37,808 nt of DNA from an uncultured Solimonas sp. (lineage in GTDB: Bacteria; Pseudomonadota; Gammaproteobacteria; Nevskiales; Nevskiaceae): positions 1 to 37,808 of the forward strand of contig CAMLDZ010000019.1 of assembly GCA_946478985.1 (NCBI GenBank). Direction: 5' to 3'. The translations under genes were made by a program, and so were the position numbers. How positions within the stretch are numbered: the first letter of the stretch is position 1; the number at the start of each line of letters is the position of its first letter. Below are positions 1 to 6,863 of the stretch, one piece after another. The notes under the pieces are model-generated. The model was not told the DNA's origin, ran no database searches, and was given only the letters and a program-made list of their open reading frames with translations.

Positions 1-13
1 GAATCGACATTCA
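1..13 (+). repeat. IS left terminal inverted repeat
   Basis: GAATCGACATTCA at the first base of the window is the exact reverse complement of 804-816. A few outer bases of the repeat are probably missing to the left. Confidence 0.88.
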
Positions 14-30
14 TCCTCTACGCTTGGGGG

Positions 31-806
31 ATGAGAAGCCAATCGAAGCCATCGAGACCGAGCCGATACGAGTTGAGCCACGCGCAATGGGCGCGTATCA
101 GGGATTTGCTCCCTGGCAAAGCGGGCGATCCTGGTCGAACGGCGGTCGATAACCGTCTGTTCGTCAATGGCGTGCTATGGGTACTGCGCTCCGGTGCTCG
201 CTGGAGCGATCTGCCATCCCGTTATGGTTCCTACAAAAGCGTGCACAAGCGCTTCACCCGCTGGGCGACCAAGGGCGTGTGGGAGCAGGTTTTCGAGACG
301 TTGACCCGGGATCGGGACAGCGAATACCTGATGATCGACAGCAGCATCGTCCGGGCGCACGCACAAGCGGCGACTGGAAAAGGGGGGCGCTGGACTCGGC
401 TCTGGGGCGTTCCCGAGGAGGACTGAGTACCAAGATTCACCTGGCGGTGGACGGTCAGGGGCGCCCGGTTCGCATCCTGCTCAGTGGGGGGCAGCGCAAC
501 GATATCACCCAGGCACCGGCTTTGTTGGACGGCTTCAGGCCGCGCTATGTACTGGCCGACAAGGGATATGACAGCCGGGAATTGGTGCAGCGAATCGAAG
601 ATCAAGGCGGTGAGGGCGTGATTCCGCCTCGAAGCTGTCAGCCAGCGCGTGCGTACGACAAAGCACGCTACCGTTTGCGCAACCGTATCGAACGCTGCTT
701 TGCCAAGCTCAAACAGTGGCGCCGCATCGCTACACGCTACGACCGCAAGCCGGCCAATTTCCTCGCCTCAATCCTCGCTGCAGCAATCTGCCTATGGCTA
801 CAGTGA
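31..806 (+). CDS. IS5-family transposase, made by -1 frameshift (orfA 31-426, orfB to 806)
   Basis: DDE transposase that cuts and joins the element ends. OrfA (131 aa) holds the N-terminal DUF4096-type DNA-binding region and the first catalytic Asp in MIDSS (D103). The second frame (stop 804-806) holds LADKGYDS with the second Asp, then the RNRIERCFAKLKQWRRIATRYDR-type block with the Glu. The frames differ by -1 and overlap around AAAAGGGGGGC (378-388), a plausible slippery run. Joining there restores the usual family sequence leading into ALGRSRGGLSTKIHLAVDG. Both halves look intact, so the element may be active. The shift itself is inferred from family behaviour; a plain frameshift mutation cannot be excluded. 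Confidence 0.85.
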
Positions 807-816
807 ATGTCGATTC
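804..816 (-). repeat. IS right terminal inverted repeat
   Basis: TGAATGTCGATTC mirrors bases 1-13 perfectly. Its first three bases are also the TGA stop codon of the transposase, so the coding region runs right into the element end, as in compact IS5 relatives. Confidence 0.88.
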
Positions 817-819
817 AGC

Positions 820-1455
820 CTAGGCGCCGCCGGGGGATTTTACCGGCGCGCGGTCGAGGTAGCTGAGCAGGACCGTGCGCAGCTCCTGCAGGCGGTGACC
901 GGCTTCGGCCTCGGCGCTTGCCGTCTCCGCCAGACCGGACGCCAGCAGGCGCGCGGTGGCTGCGGCGCGCGGCCAGCGGATGTCGTTGAGCTCTACTTGC
1001 AGCAACAAGGTGAAGCCGTGGTGACGCTGGCGGATCAGCGCGGCGCCGTGCGGGTGCGTGCGCATCTTGCCCAGCAGTTGCTGCAGAGCGCGGCTTTCGA
1101 GATGAGCCTGCAGGTAGGTCTCCATGACCAGCTTCACGCGGGCCGGGCCTGCCGGCATGTTAAGCGTGACCTTGGCGATTCGATCGCGCAGGCCGTCGTA
1201 CAGCTGTGCGAGCAATTCACAGAGCAGTTCGTCGAAGTCGCCCAGCAGGGGGCGCAGCTGCTCGATCGAAACCTGCAACTCCTGCGCGACGGCGTCCGCG
1301 GTGAGTGTCGTGGCGTCGCGGCAGGCAAGCCGCTCGACGGCTTGCAGGGCGTGTTGGCGGGGCGTGGGAGGGGCTTCCATGACCGCCCCAGTATCGGCTG
1401 ACGGCGTCCGCCGGTCTGCGCGCTGCGTCACAGCGGCTGGTCTGGCGACCGTCAT
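820..1455 (-). CDS. TetR-like transcriptional regulator, divergent from rpmB
   Basis: A predicted helical regulator of about 211 aa (ATG at 1455) or 186 aa (ATG at 1380, opening MEAPPTP). The region [33 protein letters not shown] has the TetR layout of a recognition helix followed by the first core helices, although the usual TxxxIA...S..TlY..F signature is diverged. The long helical rest would be the ligand and dimerisation domain. The TAG stop (820-822) sits exactly at the junction with the IS element, so the C-terminus may have been trimmed or rebuilt by the insertion. Family assignment is moderate; the ligand is unknown. Confidence 0.6.
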   Translation of the reverse strand: MTVARPAAVTQRADRRTPSADTGAVMEAPPTPRQHALQAVERLACRDATTLTADAVAQELQVSIEQLRPLLGDFDELLCELLAQLYDGLRDRIAKVTLNMPAGPARVKLVMETYLQAHLESRALQQLLGKMRTHPHGAALIRQRHHGFTLLLQVELNDIRWPRAAATARLLASGLAETASAEAEAGHRLQELRTVLLSYLDRAPVKSPGGA

Positions 1456-1568
1456 TGCGGACCTTGCGCGGTTCCTCCCCTTGCCGTGATCGGATTGGGC
1501 TGGCACAATTGCGCCCCTTTTTGGTGGCCTCGCGGTCACTCTACGCCTTTTTCCTAGGGTTTCGTGTT

Positions 1569-1805
1569 ATGTCGAAAGTCTGTCAGGTCACCGGTAAGCG
1601 CCCGATGGTCGGTAACACCGTCTCGCATGCCAACAACAAGCGTCGTCGCCGCTTCGAGCCGAACCTGCACACGCATCGTTTCTGGCTTGAAACCGAGAAG
1701 CGCTTCGTCTCGCTGCGGGTTTCGGCCCACGGTATGCGCATCATCGACAAGAAGGGCGTCGATGCCATCGTCGCCGAGCTGCGTGCTCGCGGCGAGAAGC
1801 TCTAA
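1569..1805 (+). CDS. rpmB: 50S ribosomal protein L28
   Basis: A structural protein of the large ribosomal subunit, 78 aa, which is full length for the family. It begins [12 protein letters not shown], has the basic [11 protein letters not shown] stretch that contacts 23S rRNA, and ends ELRARGEKL. It shows the bacterial L28 order of [18 protein letters not shown] and the RIIDKKG tail. An in-frame upstream start at 1455 would add sequence unrelated to L28, so the ATG at 1569 is chosen. rpmG follows after 25 bp, the common rpmB-rpmG pair, and both likely share one transcript ending at the terminator near 2026. Confidence 0.97.
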   Translation: MSKVCQVTGKRPMVGNTVSHANNKRRRRFEPNLHTHRFWLETEKRFVSLRVSAHGMRIIDKKGVDAIVAELRARGEKL

Positions 1806-1830
1806 CCGCAATTTCTGAGGAATCGCCGCC

Positions 1831-2001
1831 ATGGCCAAGAAGAAAGACGTCGAGAAGATCAAGCTGGTGTCGACCGCCGGCACGGGTTACTACTACACGA
1901 CGACGAAGAATCGCAAGAACACGCCGGACAAGTTCGAGTTCAGCAAGTTCGATCCGGTTGCACGCAAGCACGTGGCTTTCAAGGAAGCCAAGATCAAGTA
2001 A
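1831..2001 (+). CDS. rpmG: 50S ribosomal protein L33
   Basis: A 56-aa large-subunit ribosomal protein, the usual size. It reads [20 protein letters not shown], then [10 protein letters not shown] and a [18 protein letters not shown] tail. This is the Cys-free form of L33, without the zinc-binding CxxC pairs, as in E. coli. A GAGG ribosome-binding site lies at 1817-1820, about 10 bases before the ATG. It is cotranscribed with rpmB and followed by a strong terminator. Confidence 0.97.
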   Translation: MAKKKDVEKIKLVSTAGTGYYYTTTKNRKNTPDKFEFSKFDPVARKHVAFKEAKIK

Positions 2002-2025
2002 GGCTTGCTTGCCGTCGTCATCGAG

Positions 2026-2050
2026 AAAACCGCCTCAGGGCGGTTTTTTT
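2026..2050 (+). terminator. Rho-independent terminator of rpmB-rpmG
   Basis: AAAACCGCC (2026-2034) pairs with GGCGGTTTT (2039-2047) around a TCAG loop, and the T run continues to 2050. It begins 25 bases after the rpmG stop. Confidence 0.93.
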
Positions 2051-2065
2051 GTGCCTGCAGAATGA

Positions 2066-2090
2066 AAGACGCCGGGCAAGCCGGCGTCTT
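2066..2090 (-). terminator. Hairpin, likely terminator of the minus-strand gene ending at 2120
   Basis: AAGACGCCGG (2066-2075) and CCGGCGTCTT (2081-2090) form a perfect 10-bp stem with a 5-base loop. Read on the minus strand it is followed by a short T-rich stretch (TCTTTCATT), about 30 bases after that gene's stop. It may also back up the rpmG terminator in the other direction. Confidence 0.7.
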
Positions 2091-2119
2091 GGGGTGTCTG
2101 ATCGGGGGCGTGCTGCGCG

Positions 2120-2419
2120 TCAATCGTCATGATGGTGATGCCGGTGGCCGCGGCCATGACGATGCTTGTCGTAGTGGTAATCGCGGTAGACGACACGACG
2201 CTCGTAATAACGCGGCTGGTAGACGACGACCGGACGCGGTGCGCTGTAGTAATAGCGGCGCGGGGGCGGTGGCGGCGCGTAATACACCGGCGCGGATTCG
2301 ACATAGACCGGCGCGGGCGCACCGATGCCGATGCTTACCGATACGTCGGAACGCGCCGACGCTGCCAGCGGCGCGGCCGCTGCGATTACCAGACCGACAG
2401 CTAACAGGACCTTCTTCAT
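2120..2419 (-). CDS. Small exported Tyr/Pro/His-rich protein, function unknown
   Basis: A 99-aa protein. Residues 1-22 form a clear Sec signal peptide (MKKVLLAVGLVIAAAAPLAASA). The mature part has a PVYVESAPVYYAPPPPP segment, several RYY/VVY repeats, and a terminal HRHGRGHRHHHHDD stretch that could bind metal ions. A near-ideal AGGAGG ribosome-binding site lies just upstream of the ATG at 2419. Similar short exported Tyr/Pro-rich proteins are common in Proteobacteria without known function. Metal binding is inferred from composition only. The gene is divergent from the OmpW gene across a 158-bp region. Confidence 0.8.
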   Translation of the reverse strand: MKKVLLAVGLVIAAAAPLAASARSDVSVSIGIGAPAPVYVESAPVYYAPPPPPRRYYYSAPRPVVVYQPRYYERRVVYRDYHYDKHRHGRGHRHHHHDD

Positions 2420-2464
2420 GGAGACCTCCTCCTAGTACGCCTCGACGGTATCGCAGACGACTGA

Positions 2465-2485
2465 ATCACCTCTGAACCGGGTGAT
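2465..2485. repeat. Short inverted repeat in the divergent 2120/2578 promoter region
   Basis: ATCACC (2465-2470) and GGTGAT (2480-2485) are spaced by 9 bases in the 158-bp region between the two divergent exported-protein genes. It could be an operator; at this length chance is also possible. Confidence 0.3.
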
Positions 2486-2577
2486 ACTGTTTCTCCGGCC
2501 GATGACGGCGAGCCTGAAGCCATGTTGAATAACCGGACATACGCGCTGCGCATGGCAAATCGAACGGAGGAGGGAAG

Positions 2578-3378
2578 ATGAAACTGCAAAGCCTGCTGGC
2601 AGCCATGTTGCTGCCGGTGAGTTCCCTGGCGATCGCCGAAGAGAGCTCGCTGATGGCGCAGATAGGCTGGGTGCAAATCCAGACGCATGCCGACAGCAAG
2701 CCCTTGCAGACGACGATGAACGTGCTGGGCAACCCCGTTGACTTCGACTCTCCGGGCACCTCGCTTGACGTCGGCGATGCCGACACCATCCTGCTGGCGA
2801 TGGTTTACAACTTCAGCGATCACTGGGGGCTGAAGTTCGAGGGTGGCTATCCGCCGGTGTTCGATCTGTACGGAAAGGGCTCGGTGACGCCGCCGATTCC
2901 GGTCGCCGGCCAGCTGCTCAGCGTCAATCTCGCCGACCATCGCCCGCTGGCCAAATCGCGGCAATGGAGTCCTGCCATGCTGTTGCAGTACAGCTTCCGC
3001 GCGCCCAGCGCCAAGCTGCGGCCGTACCTGGGCGTAGGCATCGCTTACTTCTGGTACACCAACGTCGATGTCAATCCGCAGGCGCGCGAGGAGTTGAGCA
3101 ACCGCTTCGGCGCGCCGCTGGCGCTTGCCAACCTCAAGCCGGGCCAGACGCAGATCGAGGCCGCCGCGTCGCCGTCTTTCGCACCGGTGATCAATCTCGG
3201 CCTGTTCTATCAATTGGATCAGCACTGGGGCGTCGCGGCGTCGTTCTCGTACGTTGATCTGAGCACCGAATCGACGATCGACATCAAGGCGGCCGACGGC
3301 TCGCGGCTGGCCCGGTCGAAGAGCAATATCGACCTGGACCCGACGATTACCGCGCTGGTCCTGTCCTACAAATTTTGA
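2578..3378 (+). CDS. OmpW-family outer membrane protein
   Basis: Predicted eight-stranded outer-membrane beta-barrel, 266 aa. The N-terminus (to about residue 20) is a Sec signal peptide. The body alternates amphipathic strands such as LLAMVYNFSDHWGLKFEGGYPP and VINLGLFYQLDQHWGVAASFSYVDLS, and ends TALVLSYKF with the C-terminal Phe recognised by the BAM machinery. The double occurrence of a DHWG/QHWG turn and the PYLGVGIAYFW strand are typical of OmpW. E. coli OmpW is about 210 aa; this one has longer loops. A strong GGAGGAGGG site precedes the ATG. OmpW proteins are linked to small hydrophobic molecule passage and stress; the substrate here is unknown. Confidence 0.85.
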   Translation: MKLQSLLAAMLLPVSSLAIAEESSLMAQIGWVQIQTHADSKPLQTTMNVLGNPVDFDSPGTSLDVGDADTILLAMVYNFSDHWGLKFEGGYPPVFDLYGKGSVTPPIPVAGQLLSVNLADHRPLAKSRQWSPAMLLQYSFRAPSAKLRPYLGVGIAYFWYTNVDVNPQAREELSNRFGAPLALANLKPGQTQIEAAASPSFAPVINLGLFYQLDQHWGVAASFSYVDLSTESTIDIKAADGSRLARSKSNIDLDPTITALVLSYKF

Positions 3379-3439
3379 GGCGATCGGCCAGCGGCCTGCC
3401 CAGGGCCGCTGGCATACTCGGCGCCCGCCAAAGCGCGTC

Positions 3440-3658
3440 ATGAATCACGCCATGAACGAAGAACGCCTGATTGAACTGGAAACCCGTCTGACGTATCAGG
3501 AGGCGACGCTGCAGGATCTCAACGTGGCGCTGGCCCGGCAGCAGGCGCGGATCAGCGATCTGGAGATGCTGTGCCGGCAGCTCGGCGAGCGCGTCGTGCG
3601 GATGGGGCAGGATGTCTTCAAGGGCTCCGCGGCCGACGAGATTCCGCCGCATTACTGA
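3440..3658 (+). CDS. slyX: SlyX family protein
   Basis: A 72-aa coiled-coil protein. After an optional MNHA lead it reads EERLIELETRLTYQEATLQDLN, then LARQQARISDLEMLCRQLGERV, then a short tail ending EIPPHY. This matches the SlyX pattern of a heptad-rich N-terminal two thirds and a conserved PPHY terminus. An internal ATG at 3452 is an alternative start. The biochemical role is not established. Its stop overlaps the convergent DUF3016 gene by 7 bp. Confidence 0.9.
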   Translation: MNHAMNEERLIELETRLTYQEATLQDLNVALARQQARISDLEMLCRQLGERVVRMGQDVFKGSAADEIPPHY

Positions 3659-4185
3659 GGAGCGGCCGGCCCCTCGCGCTGCTCGGAAACGGCTGCCACG
3701 CCGACGAAATTGGCCTTGAACCAGCGGTCGATGAGCGCTTTCTCGTAGCGCAGCGAGTCGTTCGGGGCGCCGCTGCTGGCGTCGTTCAGGTAGTTGAGAT
3801 CCTTGAGCTGCTCGTTGCCTTCGGCGCGCAGCTGTCCGCCGTCGTAAAGTGCGTAGTGAAGCCTGATACGCGGCCAGCTGGCATCGCGCAGCACGCGAAT
3901 CCGTTGCGTGCGGTCCAGCGGTGTGGGCTCGAATTCTCCCGCCAGATCGATGTCGCTGATCTCGATCTTCAGCGTTTGCTCCGGACGCAGGTAGCGGATG
4001 CCGAGTTCGGTCAGTTGCTGCTGCAGGCCGTCGAGGACGCGTGGATTGGGCACGCGTGAGGGCAGATCCGGCGAGGCGTCGCTGAACTTCTCCGGGTTCT
4101 TGTAGCGCACCTCGACGCCGGCGGCGACCGGCACGGCGGTCGCGGTAGCGACGGCGGCAAGGACAATCATCGATGCGTGGCGCAT
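3652..4185 (-). CDS. DUF3016 family exported protein
   Basis: A 177-aa protein with a signal peptide (about residues 1-22, ending VPVAAG). The mature part starts VEVRYKNPEKFSDASPD and continues with LKIEISDIDLAGEFEP, then ASWPRIRLHYALYDGGQL, a layout I recognise as DUF3016. Function is unknown. The ATG at 4185 is chosen over longer in-frame starts because it begins the signal peptide and has GGAG upstream. It lies 31 bp downstream of the FemAB-like gene on the same strand, so the two may share a transcript. Confidence 0.85.
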   Translation of the reverse strand: MRHASMIVLAAVATATAVPVAAGVEVRYKNPEKFSDASPDLPSRVPNPRVLDGLQQQLTELGIRYLRPEQTLKIEISDIDLAGEFEPTPLDRTQRIRVLRDASWPRIRLHYALYDGGQLRAEGNEQLKDLNYLNDASSGAPNDSLRYEKALIDRWFKANFVGVAAVSEQREGPAAPQ

Positions 4186-4216
4186 GGGCGAGCTCCGGCC
4201 GGACAGGCGAGAGCCG

Positions 4217-5314
4217 CTAGTCTGCGGTGATCGGCGTGTCCTGAACAGGGGTGTCGCCGCCATGGAGCTCGCGCAGATGCGCGGCCAGATGATGGCGCTC
4301 CTGCATGAATGCGACGCCGATCGCCTGATGCAGCGGACGGTGCCCGAACCAGTGCGCGGACTGCGCCAGCTCGGCGGCGAAGCCGCGCGCCAGCTTGTGC
4401 TCCCCTTGCACGCCGGCGTCGAAGCGATGCAGGCCCTGCGCGTAGCAGCGTTCCATGCCCTGGTAGTAACAGAGCTCGAAGTGCAGGGCGTCATAGTGCT
4501 CGTCGGCGCCCCAGTGGCGGCCGTACAGCGTGTCGCCGTCCTCGAAGAAAAACGCCATGGCGACGATGCGGTCCCGTTGCCGCGCCAGGCAGAACTGCAT
4601 GCGCGGGCCGTGCGCGCGTGCCCAGCGCTGCAGGCAATCCAGATTCAAATAGGGCCGCTGGCCGCGGATCAGGTAGGTGCTGGCATACAGCCGGAACACG
4701 CGCTGCCATTCGTCAGCGTCCAGCGTGTCTGCGGCCTGCCAGCGGATCTCGAAGGCAGCGAGCTTGCGACGCTCGGCACGCACGTTCTTGCGCCGCTTGC
4801 TGTTCAGCGCGCCGAGATAGTCGTCGAAGCAGCGGCCGGCGCCGGCGTGCCAGACATAACGCAGCTGGTCTCGCAGCAGCCAGCCGGCCGGTTCGAGCAG
4901 GCGGCTTTCAGCGGCGCTGATGAACAGCAGATGGGCACCGGAATAGCCCTCGCCGGCGCGTGCGCGCAGCGCCTCGGCCAGCGCCAGGCGCTGCGCGTCG
5001 CTGGCGCCCAGCAGGCGCGCGCCCGGCACCGGGGTGAAGGGCACGCAGCCGACCAGCTTGGGGTAATAGGGCAGGCCACGTGCCTGATAGGCGCGAGCCA
5101 GTTCGAAATCGAAAACGAACTCGCCCCAGGAGTGCGCTTTCTCATAGCAGGGCACGCGGCCCTGCGCCGTCAGCAGGTGTGCGGGCGTCCAGCCGGTATC
5201 GGCGCCGACGCAGCCGCTGGCCTCCAGGGCGTCGAGAAAGGCCGGCGCGGTGAAGAGGGTCTGATCCGGCGGCGGGCCTGGCATCGGCGCGGGAGGGAAG
5301 GACGACGTCGGCAT
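4217..5314 (-). CDS. FemAB/GNAT-like N-acyltransferase (COG3146, PF04339)
   Basis: A 365-aa predicted acyltransferase. Family landmarks are WTPAHLLTAQGRVPCYEKAHSWGEFVFD near the start, YYPKLVGCVPFTPVPGARLL, LNSKRRKNVRAERRK in the middle, and GRHWGADEHYDALHFELCYYQGME towards the end, followed by GVQGEHKLARGF. These are the conserved blocks of the COG3146 family, which shares the acyl-CoA N-acyltransferase fold with FemAB and GNAT enzymes; substrates are unknown. The ATG at 5314 avoids overlap with msrA; an ATG at 5380 would overlap the divergent msrA start. The downstream DUF3016 gene is 31 bp away. Confidence 0.85.
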   Translation of the reverse strand: MPTSSFPPAPMPGPPPDQTLFTAPAFLDALEASGCVGADTGWTPAHLLTAQGRVPCYEKAHSWGEFVFDFELARAYQARGLPYYPKLVGCVPFTPVPGARLLGASDAQRLALAEALRARAGEGYSGAHLLFISAAESRLLEPAGWLLRDQLRYVWHAGAGRCFDDYLGALNSKRRKNVRAERRKLAAFEIRWQAADTLDADEWQRVFRLYASTYLIRGQRPYLNLDCLQRWARAHGPRMQFCLARQRDRIVAMAFFFEDGDTLYGRHWGADEHYDALHFELCYYQGMERCYAQGLHRFDAGVQGEHKLARGFAAELAQSAHWFGHRPLHQAIGVAFMQERHHLAAHLRELHGGDTPVQDTPITAD

Positions 5315-5378
5315 GGTGCTGAGCGTAGCCGGAAAAGATGAGGGATGATGCTTGCCCTCTGCACGAGCAGGAGCGGAC

Positions 5379-6002
5379 ATGAGCAGTTCATTGTTTGGCG
5401 GCAGCCTGAAGATCAGCCCGAAGGACTTTCCTGATCCCGTCCTGGATCCGCCCGAGGCCGGCGCCGCGCCGCGGCTGGCCGTGCTCGCCGGCGGCTGCTT
5501 CTGGTGCGTGGAGGCGGTCTATCGCGAGCTGGACGGCGTGCTCGGAGTGGTCTCCGGCTACTCCGGCGGCAGCGCCGAAACGGCCGACTACAAGGCCGTC
5601 TGCACCGGACGCACCGAGCACGCCGAAGTCGTGCAGATCCAGTACGACCCGGCGCGCCTGCGCTTCGGCCAGCTGCTGAAAATCTTCTTTGCCGTCGCCC
5701 ACGATCCGACGCAACTCAACCGGCAGGGCAACGACGTCGGCACGCAGTACCGTTCGGCGATTTTCTACGCCGATGCGCCGCAACAGGAAGTGGCCGAGGC
5801 CTATATCCGCCAGCTCGACGCCGCCGGCGTATTCCGCTCGGCAATCGTCACGCGCCTGGAGCCGCTGCAGGCGTTCTTCGATGCGGAGGACTATCACCAG
5901 AACTACGCGGCATTGCATCCGGGCCAGCCGTACATCGCCGCGGTAGCGCTGCCGAAAGTGGAAAAGCTGCGCGCCTACTTCGGCGAATCACTGAAACGTT
6001 AA
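5379..6002 (+). CDS. msrA: Peptide methionine sulfoxide reductase A
   Basis: Reduces the S-form of methionine sulfoxide in proteins, repairing oxidative damage. 207 aa with the GGCFWCVEAVY active site (catalytic C40, with C43), GVVSGYSGG, TEHAEVVQIQYDP, DPTQLNRQGNDVGTQYRSAIF and the FDAEDYHQNY block. C75 lies in AVCTGRT, and there is no C-terminal resolving Cys pair of the E. coli kind, so recycling may use C43 or thioredoxin directly. The ATG at 5379 follows AGGAG (5368-5372); an in-frame TTG at 5352 is less likely. Divergent from the FemAB-like gene. Confidence 0.95.
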   Translation: MSSSLFGGSLKISPKDFPDPVLDPPEAGAAPRLAVLAGGCFWCVEAVYRELDGVLGVVSGYSGGSAETADYKAVCTGRTEHAEVVQIQYDPARLRFGQLLKIFFAVAHDPTQLNRQGNDVGTQYRSAIFYADAPQQEVAEAYIRQLDAAGVFRSAIVTRLEPLQAFFDAEDYHQNYAALHPGQPYIAAVALPKVEKLRAYFGESLKR

Positions 6003-6024
6003 CGGCGTCACGCTGCGCGCGCCG

Positions 6025-6089
6025 CTTAAGATTCTTTTACGGATTTCTTAATCAACAAATAAGAACGATCGCCCTGGCCGCTGCTTAAG
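6025..6089 (+). promoter_or_regulatory. AT-rich control region of the hemerythrin gene with repeated motifs
   Basis: This stretch is much richer in A/T than its surroundings. It contains TTCTTA (6045-6050) and TAAGAA (6060-6065) as a 6-bp inverted repeat with a 9-base gap. The direct repeat GC[C/T]GCTTAAG has its CTTAAG cores at 6025-6030 and 6084-6089. A possible -35 TTTACG (6036-6041) lies 18 bases before TAAGAA as a weak -10. The symmetry suggests a regulator site over the promoter. No binding protein can be named. Confidence 0.45.
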
Positions 6090-6146
6090 CTTCGCCCCGT
6101 CATCGCAGACCGTCTGCGAGCGAAATTATTCAACCAGGGGACAGCC

Positions 6147-6860
6147 ATGCAGCAGCACAGCGAACCACGCCACGATTCGGCGCAGCGGCACAATCTGTAC
6201 GCGGAAATCCACAAGGGCATGCGCGCCATGATGGCGCAGACGCTGGCCGCCTGCGGCCGTGCCGACTGGCTGGACGCACTCGACAGCACGCAGATGCTGG
6301 CCGAGCTGCGCGGCATGGCCGCCTTCTGCGCTGCGCATCTGGAGCACGAGAACGGCTTCATCCATCCGGCGCTCGAGGCGCGCCAGCCGCAGTCGGCCAG
6401 CCGCGTCGCCGCCGAGCACGTCGAGCACGAGCATGCGATCGACGATCTGCTGCGCCGCGCCGATGTCGTCGAGCACAGCAGCGGTGCCGCCCGTGTTGCT
6501 GCCGGCGAAGCGCTGTACCGGGCGCTGGCGGTGTTCGTCGCCGACAACCTGCTGCACATGCAGGTCGAGGAAACCGCGCACAACGCCGTGCTGTGGACGC
6601 ACTACAGCGACGAGGAGCTGTTCGGCATTCACCACACGCTGGTGGCGTCGCTGTCGCCGCACGAGTCGCAGCAGTCGCTGTACTGGATGCTGCCGAATGT
6701 CAGCCACGGCGAGCGCGTGGCGATGCTCGGCGGCATGCGCGCCAACGCGCCGGCACCGGTCTACGAGGGCGCGCTGGCAGTGCTGCGCTCACAGCTGTCG
6801 GTCAAGGACTGGGCCAAGCTGGAGGCGGCGCTGGCGGCGCCCGCACCGCTCGCCGCCTGA
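6147..6860 (+). CDS. Hemerythrin-like domain protein
   Basis: A 237-aa cytoplasmic protein. The N-terminal 160 residues have the His/Glu spacing of a four-helix hemerythrin bundle: LYAEIHKGMR, HLEHENGFIHPAL, EHVEHEHAIDDL and HMQVEETAHNAVLW. These would bind a non-haem di-iron centre for O2 or NO. The C-terminal part (SLYWMLPNVSHGERVAMLGGM) resembles longer bacterial proteins of this group. AGGGGA precedes the ATG. It converges on the GAF/split-barrel gene only 3 bp away. Detoxification or sensing of NO or oxygen is inferred from the fold. Confidence 0.82.
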   Translation: MQQHSEPRHDSAQRHNLYAEIHKGMRAMMAQTLAACGRADWLDALDSTQMLAELRGMAAFCAAHLEHENGFIHPALEARQPQSASRVAAEHVEHEHAIDDLLRRADVVEHSSGAARVAAGEALYRALAVFVADNLLHMQVEETAHNAVLWTHYSDEELFGIHHTLVASLSPHESQQSLYWMLPNVSHGERVAMLGGMRANAPAPVYEGALAVLRSQLSVKDWAKLEAALAAPAPLAA

Positions 6861-6863
6861 GAC

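Larger units (their letters stand above)
1..819 (+). mobile_element. IS5-family (IS427-like) insertion sequence, nearly complete
   Basis: The element carries one transposase split over two frames and bounded by 13-bp perfect terminal inverted repeats (1-13 and 804-816). The right end probably extends to about 819, because CTAG (820-823) fits the YTAR-type target preferred by IS427-group elements. If so, the matching first three bases and the left target copy lie just outside the window. The window starting at an IS end suggests a contig edge at a repeat. The exact right boundary is inference; the inverted repeats and transposase are seen directly. Confidence 0.88.

Noticed and set aside
4185..4494. 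Extending the DUF3016 gene to an upstream start at 4494
   Set aside because: The extra residues are Arg/Ser-rich and overlap the FemAB-like gene; the signal peptide begins at 4185.
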